A DNA stretch of 64,000 nucleotides. It comes from Bifidobacterium santillanense (GTDB lineage Bacteria; Actinomycetota; Actinomycetes; Actinomycetales; Bifidobacteriaceae). Both the position numbers and the translations under genes were made by a program. The notes below the pieces were generated by a model. That model had not been told where the DNA came from and did no database searches. It saw only the letters and a list, made by a program, of their open reading frames with translations. This document shows positions 9,086 to 17,585 of this stretch, one piece after another (position 1 is the first letter of the stretch; every line of letters begins with the position of its first letter). The stretch covers positions 161,199 through 225,198 of the forward strand of contig NZ_JAFEJS010000004.1 of the NCBI RefSeq assembly GCF_018555385.1. Reading direction: 5' to 3'.

Positions 9086-10345
9086 TCACGCGTGCAGGGT
9101 CGGCAGCCAGCGGCCGAGGCGGTCGAGGCCCTCGGCGAGCGCCTCGCGCGACGCCGCGTAGCTGAGCCTCACGTGCGTGTCGGCGGTCGCGGCGCCGAAG
9201 TCGCGGCCCGGGGTCAGCGCGACGTGCGCCTCGTCGAGCGCGCGCTCGCAGAACGTCCACGCGTCGAGGCCGGTCGACGAGATGTTGAAGTACGCGTAGA
9301 ACGCGCCGTTCGGCTCCACCTCGACGGGCAGGCCGATGCGTTTCAGCCCGTCGATGACGATGCGCCGGCGCGCGAGGAGCTCCTGGCGGCGGCGCTCGCA
9401 TTCGGCGAGGCTCTCGGGCGTGAAGCAGGCGAGCGCGGCGTGCTGGGTGGGCGTGTGCGCGCACAGGTAGTAGTTGGTGGCGAGGTCGTCGACCGCGGCG
9501 AGCACGGCGTCGTCGTCCGGGATGACGGCCCAGCCGAGCCTCCAGCCGGTCATGCCGAAGAACTTGGAGAAGCTGTTGCACACGATCGCGCCGTCGTCGC
9601 AGGCAAGCACGGAGCGCACGTCGACGCCGTCCTCGTGGTCGGCCAAGTCGAGGTAGGTCTCGTCGACGATGCGCCACGCGCCGTGTTCGCGCGCCCAGTC
9701 GCACACGCCGCGCAGCACGTCGAAGTCGATGGTGGTGCCGGTCGGGTTGGACGGGGAGGTGATCATGACGGCCTTGGTGCGCTCCGACCAGTGCGCGGCG
9801 ACGAGCTCGCGGTTGAGGTGGAAGCGCGTGGCGGCGGAGGTGGGCACGTCGACGACGCGGCCCTCGAAGCTGTTGACCAGCTCGCGGTTGCACGGGTAGG
9901 ACGGGTCGGCGATGATGACCTCGTCGCCCGGGTCGACGGTCAGGGCGGTGGCGAGCAGCAGTGCGGCCGAACCGCCGGAGGTGATGACGATGCGCCTGGG
10001 GTCGATGTCGAGGCCGTGGCGCTCGCGGTAGAAGTCGGCGATCGCGCGGCGCAGCTCGGGCAGGCCCATCGCCGCGGTGTAGGGCAGGGCGCGGCCGTCG
10101 TACTGCTCGCGCATCGCGTCGCGCACGGCCGGGGGCGCGCCGAAGTCGGGCTCGCCGAGGGAGAGCTTGATGACGTCGATGCCGTTCGCGATCATCTCGT
10201 CGGCCTTCGCGCCGAACACCATGGCGCGGAAGGGCTGCGCCTCGCGGGCGCGACGGGACATGACGGGCAGGGACGAATCGGTCGGGTTGGTCGCGGCGAC
10301 GGCGGATTCCGCCGTGCCGGGCTGCGTTGCTTCACCACTGGTCAT
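9086..10345 (-). CDS. PLP-dependent aminotransferase, class I/II
   Basis: A 419-residue fold-type I aminotransferase. The PLP lysine is K261 in NSFSKFFGMTGWRLGW; NPTG (200-203) and the aspartate in IVDETYLDL are also present. It resembles aspartate/aromatic aminotransferases, but the amino-acid substrate cannot be fixed. I start it at MTSGEAT (10345). The first 30 residues are Ala/Thr-rich and weakly conserved, so a later start is possible. No Shine-Dalgarno is visible, and a leaderless mRNA is plausible. It is divergent from the Gfo/Idh/MocA gene across an 82-bp shared promoter region. Confidence 0.88.
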   Translation of the reverse strand: MTSGEATQPGTAESAVAATNPTDSSLPVMSRRAREAQPFRAMVFGAKADEMIANGIDVIKLSLGEPDFGAPPAVRDAMREQYDGRALPYTAAMGLPELRRAIADFYRERHGLDIDPRRIVITSGGSAALLLATALTVDPGDEVIIADPSYPCNRELVNSFEGRVVDVPTSAATRFHLNRELVAAHWSERTKAVMITSPSNPTGTTIDFDVLRGVCDWAREHGAWRIVDETYLDLADHEDGVDVRSVLACDDGAIVCNSFSKFFGMTGWRLGWAVIPDDDAVLAAVDDLATNYYLCAHTPTQHAALACFTPESLAECERRRQELLARRRIVIDGLKRIGLPVEVEPNGAFYAYFNISSTGLDAWTFCERALDEAHVALTPGRDFGAATADTHVRLSYAASREALAEGLDRLGRWLPTLHA

Positions 10346-10427
10346 ACGCCCGTTGTATCGGCACGGCCCGACAGGAAACGATAGGATTGGCGGTGACACG
10401 GTACATCCGACGATTCAAGGAGGAACG

Positions 10428-11492
10428 ATGACGACGCAGGGCAGGCTGAACGGCAGGAGGGCCGAGTTCGAGGCGAACGGCGACAAGGTGAACGTCGCGA
10501 TCCTCGGCGCCGGGTCGATCGCCAACACGATGGCGACGACGCTGGTCGCGATGGCGGCGGACCCGCGCTACGCGGGATGGATCCACCCGTACGCGGTGGC
10601 GGCCCGCGACTTCGAACGCGCCGAGGCGTTCCGCGGCCGGTACGGCTTCGACAAGGCGTACGGCTCGTACGAGGAGCTGGTCGAGGACCCGATGGTCGAC
10701 CTCGTCTACATCGCCACCCCGCACAATTTCCACGCCGAGCAGGCGATCCTGTGCCTGAAGCACGGCAGGAACGTGCTCGTGGAGAAGGCGTTCACCGCGA
10801 ACGTCGCGCAGGCGGAGGACCTGCTGGCCGCGGCCGACCGGACGGGGCTGCTGGCCACCGAGGCGATCTGGACGCGCTACCAGCCGAGCCGGGCGATCAT
10901 CAACGACCTGATCGCGTCGGGCGAGCTGGGCGACGTGCGCATGGTGCGCGCCGACCTGAGCTACGAGCCGCACGGCCGCGACCGCATCACGAACCCGAAC
11001 CTCGCGGGCGGCGCCCTGCTCGACGTGGGCGTGTACGCGCTCAACTTCATCGACATGGCCGTCGGCGCCGACCACGGGCGCACGATCGCGGGACTCACGA
11101 CGACGATGACGCCGTACGACACGGGCGTCGACGCGACGAACGCGACCGTGATCACGTACGACGACGGCCTGATGGCCGTGGCGACGAGCTCGCGCGCAGT
11201 CGCCTCCGACCGCTCCGGCGTGATCGAGGGCAGCAAGGGGTACGCGGTCGTCGACAACATCAACAACCCGCTGGGCATCGACGTGTACGGGCTCGACCAC
11301 GAGCCGGTGCGCCACATCGACGTGCCGGCGCAGCTGACCGGCTACGAATACGAGGTGGCGTCCGCCGCGAACGCGATCCTCGACGGCCGCGGCGAATGCC
11401 CGGAGATGCCCCACGCGGACACGCTGCGCCTCATGGGGCTGATGGACCGCATCCGCGGCGAGTGGGGTCTCGTCTACCCGTTCGAGAAGTAG
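10428..11492 (+). CDS. Gfo/Idh/MocA-family oxidoreductase
   Basis: A 354-residue NAD(P)-dependent dehydrogenase. The Rossmann motif VAILGAGSIANTMA follows a short N-terminal extension. VEKAFTAN takes the place of the usual EKP substrate/cofactor motif, and GGALLDVGVYALNF belongs to the C-terminal alpha/beta domain. Such enzymes oxidise sugars, inositols or related polyols; the substrate is unknown here. AAGGAGG lies five bases before the ATG at 10428. It is one of the few plus-strand genes in the first 20 kb and is convergent with the MFS gene, only 12 bp away, with no obvious terminator between. Confidence 0.9.
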   Translation: MTTQGRLNGRRAEFEANGDKVNVAILGAGSIANTMATTLVAMAADPRYAGWIHPYAVAARDFERAEAFRGRYGFDKAYGSYEELVEDPMVDLVYIATPHNFHAEQAILCLKHGRNVLVEKAFTANVAQAEDLLAAADRTGLLATEAIWTRYQPSRAIINDLIASGELGDVRMVRADLSYEPHGRDRITNPNLAGGALLDVGVYALNFIDMAVGADHGRTIAGLTTTMTPYDTGVDATNATVITYDDGLMAVATSSRAVASDRSGVIEGSKGYAVVDNINNPLGIDVYGLDHEPVRHIDVPAQLTGYEYEVASAANAILDGRGECPEMPHADTLRLMGLMDRIRGEWGLVYPFEK

Positions 11493-11504
11493 GACGCCCC
11501 TCCC

Positions 11505-12833
11505 CTACCGTCTGCGCGCCAACGCCCAGCCCAGCAGGGCGAGCGGGATCGCGCAGGCGGTGAAGATGGCGGGCAGGAACATGCCGACGTGCGGGCCGGC
11601 CGCGTCGAGGACGACGCCGGCCGCGGACGAGCCGATCGACGTGCCGACCGTGCCGGCGGTGGTCACCCAGCTCAGGCCCTCCGTCAGGCTCTCGGCCGGC
11701 ACGAGGTCCTTGACGATGAGGTTGCCGGTGGTGAACAGCGGCGAGACGAACAGGCCGGTCAGCACCTCGACGGCGCCGAGCAGCAGCAGGTTGTCCATCG
11801 CGAGGCGGAAGCCCACGTACCCGACGGCGAGCAGGCACAGGAACATGACCATGTGCGCCCAGTGCGAGCCGCGGAATCGGCGCGAGCCGAAGACGATCGC
11901 GCCGATGCACGAGCCGAGCGCGAACATGGCCAGCTGCAGGCCGAGGAACTGCTCGAGCCCGCGCGCCTTGATCGACGCGGTGATCGACACGTCGAACGCG
12001 GTGAAGCTCATGTTGAACACGAGGAACACGATCAGCAGGGGCAGCACGCCGCCGTAGAGCAGCACGCTCCTCGGCCTGGCGGCCCCGCCCTGGCGGCGCA
12101 GCCGGTCGAGGCTCAGCGAATCGGCCGGACCGCCCTCCCCCGGCGCCTCGGCGGCGGCCTCGACCTCGACGGCCTCGACCATCGCCGGCGGCTGCGTGGA
12201 CTTCAGGGAGAAGAACACGGCGCCGCCGATGCCGCAGGCGAGCGTCGGCACGAACAGCTGGCTGACCGGGTGCACGGACGTGGCGAGCCACGCGGCGAGG
12301 ATCGGGCCCAGGATGAACACGACCTCGTCGATCGCCGCCTCCATCGCGTACGCGGTGTTGAGCAGCGCCTCGCCGTCCTCGACGCCGCGCAGCGCGTACG
12401 CCCATCGGGTGCGCACCAGCGCGCCGAACGAGAATTGGGTCAGGCCCATCACGATCGCGAGCGCGAACAGCAGCGGGATCGGCACGCGCACCAGCGCGGC
12501 GAAGGCGAACGCGAGCATCGAGGCGACCTGCACGGCGAGCGCGGTCCGGCCGACGCGGCGCTGGCCGAACCGGTCGAACATGCGCGCGTAGAACGGGGTC
12601 ACGCACGACAGGGAGAACACGTAGACGGCGCTCATCGTGCCGGCGATGGTCCAGTTGTCGTACAGGTGGTTCAGGGCGAGCACGATGCCGAGGCTCATCA
12701 TGGAGATCGGGAGCCTCGCGACGGCGCCGGAGACGCAGAACGCCTTGGCGCCGGAGATGCGGAACAGTCGCGCGTAGGGGGATGCCGCGCGTCCGGGGCC
12801 GGGCGCGACGGCCTTGCGGGTGCGCTCGCTCAC
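11505..12833 (-). CDS. MFS transporter
   Basis: A 442-residue major facilitator with about 12 hydrophobic segments. A conserved loop (YARMFDRFGQRRVGR, near 85-100) matches the MFS motif between helices 2 and 3. A charged, Glu/Ala-rich cytoplasmic linker (about 215-250) separates the two halves. I start it at GTG 12833, because its first bases overlap the stop of the upstream GNAT gene (GTGA) and GGGGAGG sits eight bases before it; the frame upstream is a shadow of the GNAT gene. The tight coupling with an acetyltransferase suggests one operon for a shared substrate or a resistance function, but nothing fixes the cargo. Confidence 0.87.
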   Translation of the reverse strand: MSERTRKAVAPGPGRAASPYARLFRISGAKAFCVSGAVARLPISMMSLGIVLALNHLYDNWTIAGTMSAVYVFSLSCVTPFYARMFDRFGQRRVGRTALAVQVASMLAFAFAALVRVPIPLLFALAIVMGLTQFSFGALVRTRWAYALRGVEDGEALLNTAYAMEAAIDEVVFILGPILAAWLATSVHPVSQLFVPTLACGIGGAVFFSLKSTQPPAMVEAVEVEAAAEAPGEGGPADSLSLDRLRRQGGAARPRSVLLYGGVLPLLIVFLVFNMSFTAFDVSITASIKARGLEQFLGLQLAMFALGSCIGAIVFGSRRFRGSHWAHMVMFLCLLAVGYVGFRLAMDNLLLLGAVEVLTGLFVSPLFTTGNLIVKDLVPAESLTEGLSWVTTAGTVGTSIGSSAAGVVLDAAGPHVGMFLPAIFTACAIPLALLGWALARRR

Positions 12834-13549
12834 GCGCGCACCTCCCCGTCCTCGCGCGCGGCCGGGGCGGCCTCGACCGCGCCCTCGTAGATGAAGAGGT
12901 CCTCGCCGTCGCCGGCCGGCTCCTCGGGATGGTCGGCGGCCAGCCGCTCGGCCGTGCGCGTCAGGCCCTTGTGCTCGTAGAAGCCGACGTCGCAGCTCGA
13001 ATCGGTGTGCAGGTAGTAGCGTTCGACGCCCTGATGCGCGAAGTACGCGAGCAGCCGGCGCCACAGCGTGCCGCCGACGCCGTGGCCGCGCGCGGCCGGG
13101 GCGACGAGGAACAGCTCGAGTTCGGCCCCGGCCCGCTCGTTGACGGCGACGTCGTCCTCCATGCGCTCCTCGACGCGGTGCCAGGCGTTGGTGCGCGCGA
13201 GCGCGTCGGCGCCCTGAGCCGTGGCGTTCAGCGCGGCGTCGACGTGCGCGAGCTCGTCGGACACCTCGGGGAACAGCACGGGCCGGCCGGCCACGCGTGC
13301 GAGCGTGACGCCCATGAACGTGCCGTCCGGCCCCTCGGCGATGTCGCCGCGCGTGGCCGGCTCGAGGTAGTGGAGCGTGAAATGACGCGAGGTCATCCGC
13401 GCGATGTCCGGGTCGCCGGGTTCGGCCACGCCCCAGGTGAGATAGAACTGTTCGACGATGACGTCGATGTCGTCCCGTCGGATGGGACGGTAGGTGATAG
13501 CGGTGCGGTCGGTGGATGCGTTGCTGATCGCGTGCGCGGTCGCGGCCAT
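12830..13549 (-). CDS. GNAT-family N-acetyltransferase
   Basis: A 239-residue acetyltransferase of the GNAT fold. The acetyl-CoA motif APAARGHGVGGTLWRRLL (about residues 150-167) fits the R/Q-x-x-G-x-G/A signature. It is followed by a helix/strand segment ending in GFYEHKGL, the typical GNAT C-terminal motif. The start MAATAH at 13549 has AAGGAG ten bases upstream. The gene overlaps the following MFS gene by four bases, so the pair should be translationally coupled. The acceptor (amino acid, antibiotic or protein) is unknown. Confidence 0.88.
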   Translation of the reverse strand: MAATAHAISNASTDRTAITYRPIRRDDIDVIVEQFYLTWGVAEPGDPDIARMTSRHFTLHYLEPATRGDIAEGPDGTFMGVTLARVAGRPVLFPEVSDELAHVDAALNATAQGADALARTNAWHRVEERMEDDVAVNERAGAELELFLVAPAARGHGVGGTLWRRLLAYFAHQGVERYYLHTDSSCDVGFYEHKGLTRTAERLAADHPEEPAGDGEDLFIYEGAVEAAPAAREDGEVRA

Positions 13550-13685
13550 GATGCCAATACTCCTTGTATGTCGTTCGGCACGTGCGCCCGCCCACACGTG
13601 CACGCACGAGGGTCGCGGGTTCCTCCGGCGCGACGTTCGCGGCGCGTTCCACCGCGGGACCCGCTGTCCCGGCCTCGGGATGGGT

Positions 13686-16600
13686 CTAGTCGTCGTCGGA
13701 TTGCTCGGGAACTCCGGAGCTCAACTCGGCAATGATGTCCTGTTCTGTTTTCGCCTCGGCGCGCAGCTGCCTGCGTGCCTCGTCAGGCTCACTCACATAG
13801 TAGAGAGCGGCGTCGATACTGTCCAGCGGGACGCCCTCCATCGCGGAAAGCAGCAGCCGGTAGAGGTCCAGCTGGACGAGCTTCTCGGCGGTCCGCCGCC
13901 CGTCGCGCGGACGGCGTCCGGTCTTCCAGTCGACGACGGTGAACCGCTTGGACGGGTCGTCCGGGTCGAGGCCGCCGACGAACACGGCGTCGAGCTTGCC
14001 GTTGGCGATGATGCCGTCGAGCCCGGGCAGGGCGACGACGAGCTGGCGTTCGGCCCACGCGGGCGTGCGGCGCGCCCACGGCGAGTCGGCGAGTCGGCCC
14101 TCCCAGACGACGAGGTCGCGTTCCACGGCGTCCGGACGCTCCTGCCGTTCTATGCCGTCCCGACGCGCGCGCAGGTCGTCGAGCAGCGTCTCGCGCGTGA
14201 CGGCGACGTCCCGCCCGTCCGGGATCGCGGCGTCGACGAAGCGTTCGGCCCACGCGTGGAAGCGCGTGCCGGCGGATGCGGCGGGCGAGGCGACGGACGG
14301 GATCGGGCGCACGATGCCGCGCCAGTAGCGGCGCTCCTCGTGCTCGCCCAACTGCCCGGCGCGCGCCTGCAGGCTGGTGACGGAGCGGCGCGAACCGGCC
14401 AGGATGCGCTGCGCCTTGGCCTTGACGGCCGCGTCCAGATCGGCGCCCTCGAGCGTGCCGGCCATGAGGTCCTCGTCGGCGACGAGCAGCCGGGCGCGGG
14501 CCATGAGCGGCCCGTCGGGCGCGGACGGTCCCGTCTCCCCGTCCCGGCGCGCCCCGCGCACGGCCTCGGCCGCCGTGTCCAGACGCTCCTCGAGCGTGCC
14601 GCTCAGCGAGGCCGGCCACGGCAGGGTCGCGTCCTCGTCGCGATCCTCGACCGGGTCGAGCAGGGCGTCGCGCACGACCGCGTCCTCGTATTCGCGCGCT
14701 CGTTCGCCGACGAAGAACCCGTCGGGCGCCGTGGCCGCCGGCTCGACGCCCTCGGGCAGGGCGCCGGGGTCGCCCACGACGTCGGGGCGGTGCCCGAGCG
14801 CGTCGTGCACCTCGGTCCAGAAATTGGAGGGCTTGGCCTCGCGCGACGACGCATCGTCCGCCGCGACGCGGCCGGGGTCGGCGCGGCGCGAGTACGTGAG
14901 CAGCACGTCCTCCTTCGCGCGGGTCAGCGCGACGTACATGAGCCGGCGCTCGTCGGCGTGCAGCCGGCGGCCGTACTCCTCGCGCTGGGTCAGATGCCAG
15001 GAATCGGGGTCGACCTCGTCGACGCCGTCGCCGACGGCGCGCAGCGTGCCGTACACCTCGTCGTCGATGGCCTCGACGCCGTCGAGCGCGTCCAGCGAGG
15101 CGATCGGGTCGGCGTCGGCGGGCGCGTCGTGCGGGAAGCGCGGCAGGATGCCCGCGTCGGCGCGGATCGGCGCCGGCACGGCGGTCGGGTCGTCGAGCCA
15201 GGTGCGGGCCGTCTCGCGGTATTCGGGCGCGTGCCACACGCCGCCCTCCATGCCGCCGACGTGCGATTCGTCGGGCGTGACGCTCAGCCGGTCGCCCTGT
15301 CCGCTGGGGAACGCGCCGGCCGCGAGCCCGACGATGGCGACGGAGTCCCATTCGAGGCCCTTGGACTGGTGGACGGTCATCAGCTCCACGTCGGCGCGCT
15401 GGTCGGGGCGCAGCGTGGCGGTCTCGTCCTCGATGCTGCCCAGCGCGTCCACCCACGCCATGAAGCCGCGCAGCGTGGGGGTCGAGCCGGCGGCGATCTC
15501 GGCGGCGTACGTGTCCGTCAGGTCGATGATCGCGTCCATCGGGATGCGCGCGAGCGTGGGGTTGACCGCGGCGACGTCGGCGGGGCCGTCCGGGTCGGCG
15601 TGCATCGCCTGCGCGAGCACGGTGTCGATGTCGAGGTCCAGCGCGCGCACGGCCTCGCGCACGACGTCCGGCAGGGGCCGGCCGACCACGTCGTGCACGC
15701 GGCGCAGCACGGAACCCGCGCGCAGGACGACGCGGCGCGCGTCGGGGGCGAACCGGTCGTCGCCGTCGATGAGCCGCTCCAGATCGCCGCGCAGCATCAC
15801 GTCCGGCAGGAACACGGCGTTGGCGACCTCGTTTCGGTGCTCGCGCACGATCGACGCCCAGCGCTCGCGGGGCGCGTCGGTGGGCGCGATGCCGGCGGCC
15901 GCGAGCGCGCGGAACCGGGTCTCCATGTTGAGCGTCTCGGCGATCGACGCGAGCGCGGTCAGGGCCGCGGTGTCGAGGCCGAAGCGTGGGGTCGCGAGCA
16001 GACGCATCAGCGACGCCGAGTCGGTGTGGTCGGCGGCCACGTGCAGCAGGGCGAGCACGTCGCGGATCTCGGGCCGTTCGAGCATGGCCGAGTAGCCGAC
16101 GACCAGCGTGGTCAGACCGGCCTCCTCGAGCGCGCGCTGGTAGTCGGCCATGTGCTTCTTGGAGCGGAACAGCACGGCGACGCTGCGACGCTTCGGCCCG
16201 GGGTTCCACGGGTCCGGGTCGGCCGTCGGGCCGTCGCCGCGGGCCGCGTCGAGCTCGTCGCGACGCGCGCAGTGGCGGCAGAAACGCACGACCGCGTCGA
16301 TCTCCTGGCCGAGCGTGTCGTAGCCGAGCACGCCGAGCGTGCCGAGCGGCGCCCCGGGCAGCGTGCCGAGCGGGGTCACGTCGACCTCGCGCATCAGCGA
16401 GCTGCCGGCGCGGCGCGGGGCCTCGCGCAGCGGCAGGGTCAGGTCGTTGGCGGCCTCGAGCACGAGGCGCGCGTTGCGCCGGGTGACGCTCAGCGCATAC
16501 GGACGGGCGTCGGCGGGCATGCGGAAGTCGCGCTGGAACATGCGGAACGCACCCGGGCTGGCGCCGCGCCACGCGTAGATCGACTGGAAGGGGTCGCCGA

Positions 16601-17585
16601 CCGCGTTGACGGCGGTGCCGGGGCCGTGGAACAGGGTTGCCAGCAGGGACGCCTGCGTGGTGGAGGTGTCCTGGTACTCGTCGAGCAGCACGTGGCTGAA
16701 GCGGCGGCGGTAGCGCTCGCCGATGGACGGGAAGCGGGTGACCAGCTGGTAGGCGGCGATGGTGAAGTCGCCGAACTCGGCCATGTCGCGCCGGCGCTTG
16801 GCCGCCGTGTACGCCTCGACGAGGTCCAGGAGCACGTCGCGCGTGGCGGCGACCTCGACGAGGTCCGCGCAGTTGCGCAGGCACGCCTCGTGCTGGCGGC
16901 GCTGGAAGTCGCGCAGCTTCGCCGCCCACGTCTCGTCGGTGTCCTTCTTCAGGTGGCGCGGCGGCTTGAGGCTCGGCGCCTCCTCGGGCACGTCCTCGCC
17001 GCCGATGGCGTCGCGCACGCGCTCGGCGAAGGCGCCGTCCCACGCGCGCACCTCGGCGATGGCCCGGTCCATGTCGGCGACGTCGCCGCCGATCATCGCG
17101 CTGCCGATCGCCCCGGACAGGGCGAGCACGCGGCCGGCCAGCGTACTGAACGCGCCGAGGTCGACGCCGCGCAGCTCGTCCATGTGCTCGTCGATGACGT
17201 CGGCGGCCAGCTGCAGCGCGCCGGCCTCGCTCAGCGGCTGCGTGTTCTGGTCGAAGCCGACGAGCAGGCCGTACTGCCGCACGATCGACTGGAAGAACGC
17301 GTCGTAGGTGAGGACCGACGGTTTGAGGAACATCGCGTCCTCGCGCGCGTCGGTCACGGCGGCGGAGACGCGTGCGAGCAGCTCGCCGGCGGCCTTGCGC
17401 GTGAACGTGAGTCCGAGGATGGCCTCGGGGGCGACGCCGCGCTCGATCAGGGCGATGATGCGGCGGGTCATCGTGTAGGTCTTGCCCGATCCGGCGCCGG
17501 CGACGACGAGCACGTCGGCGTCCGCGGGCGCGCCGACGACGGCCGCCTGTTCGGGGCTGTCGGTGAAGACGGGTGCGTTGGTCAT
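13686..17585 (-). CDS. UvrD-type helicase with RecB nuclease domain (AdnB-like)
   Basis: A 1,299-residue helicase-nuclease. It has a complete superfamily 1A motor: Walker A VVAGAGSGKTYT (K35), motif II LLDEYQDTS, motif V MTVHQSKGLEWD and motif VI YVALTRAKED. The C-terminus holds a RecB-type PD-(D/E)XK nuclease with GKLDAVF, VVDWKTGR and the QLDLYRLLL helix. This matches AdnB of mycobacteria, the lead motor that resects double-strand breaks before recombination. The start MTNAPVF (17585) overlaps the stop of the upstream partner by four bases (ATGA), so the two subunits are probably made together. The open frame upstream of 17585 is a shadow of the partner gene. Confidence 0.9.
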   Translation of the reverse strand: MTNAPVFTDSPEQAAVVGAPADADVLVVAGAGSGKTYTMTRRIIALIERGVAPEAILGLTFTRKAAGELLARVSAAVTDAREDAMFLKPSVLTYDAFFQSIVRQYGLLVGFDQNTQPLSEAGALQLAADVIDEHMDELRGVDLGAFSTLAGRVLALSGAIGSAMIGGDVADMDRAIAEVRAWDGAFAERVRDAIGGEDVPEEAPSLKPPRHLKKDTDETWAAKLRDFQRRQHEACLRNCADLVEVAATRDVLLDLVEAYTAAKRRRDMAEFGDFTIAAYQLVTRFPSIGERYRRRFSHVLLDEYQDTSTTQASLLATLFHGPGTAVNAVGDPFQSIYAWRGASPGAFRMFQRDFRMPADARPYALSVTRRNARLVLEAANDLTLPLREAPRRAGSSLMREVDVTPLGTLPGAPLGTLGVLGYDTLGQEIDAVVRFCRHCARRDELDAARGDGPTADPDPWNPGPKRRSVAVLFRSKKHMADYQRALEEAGLTTLVVGYSAMLERPEIRDVLALLHVAADHTDSASLMRLLATPRFGLDTAALTALASIAETLNMETRFRALAAAGIAPTDAPRERWASIVREHRNEVANAVFLPDVMLRGDLERLIDGDDRFAPDARRVVLRAGSVLRRVHDVVGRPLPDVVREAVRALDLDIDTVLAQAMHADPDGPADVAAVNPTLARIPMDAIIDLTDTYAAEIAAGSTPTLRGFMAWVDALGSIEDETATLRPDQRADVELMTVHQSKGLEWDSVAIVGLAAGAFPSGQGDRLSVTPDESHVGGMEGGVWHAPEYRETARTWLDDPTAVPAPIRADAGILPRFPHDAPADADPIASLDALDGVEAIDDEVYGTLRAVGDGVDEVDPDSWHLTQREEYGRRLHADERRLMYVALTRAKEDVLLTYSRRADPGRVAADDASSREAKPSNFWTEVHDALGHRPDVVGDPGALPEGVEPAATAPDGFFVGERAREYEDAVVRDALLDPVEDRDEDATLPWPASLSGTLEERLDTAAEAVRGARRDGETGPSAPDGPLMARARLLVADEDLMAGTLEGADLDAAVKAKAQRILAGSRRSVTSLQARAGQLGEHEERRYWRGIVRPIPSVASPAASAGTRFHAWAERFVDAAIPDGRDVAVTRETLLDDLRARRDGIERQERPDAVERDLVVWEGRLADSPWARRTPAWAERQLVVALPGLDGIIANGKLDAVFVGGLDPDDPSKRFTVVDWKTGRRPRDGRRTAEKLVQLDLYRLLLSAMEGVPLDSIDAALYYVSEPDEARRQLRAEAKTEQDIIAELSSGVPEQSDDD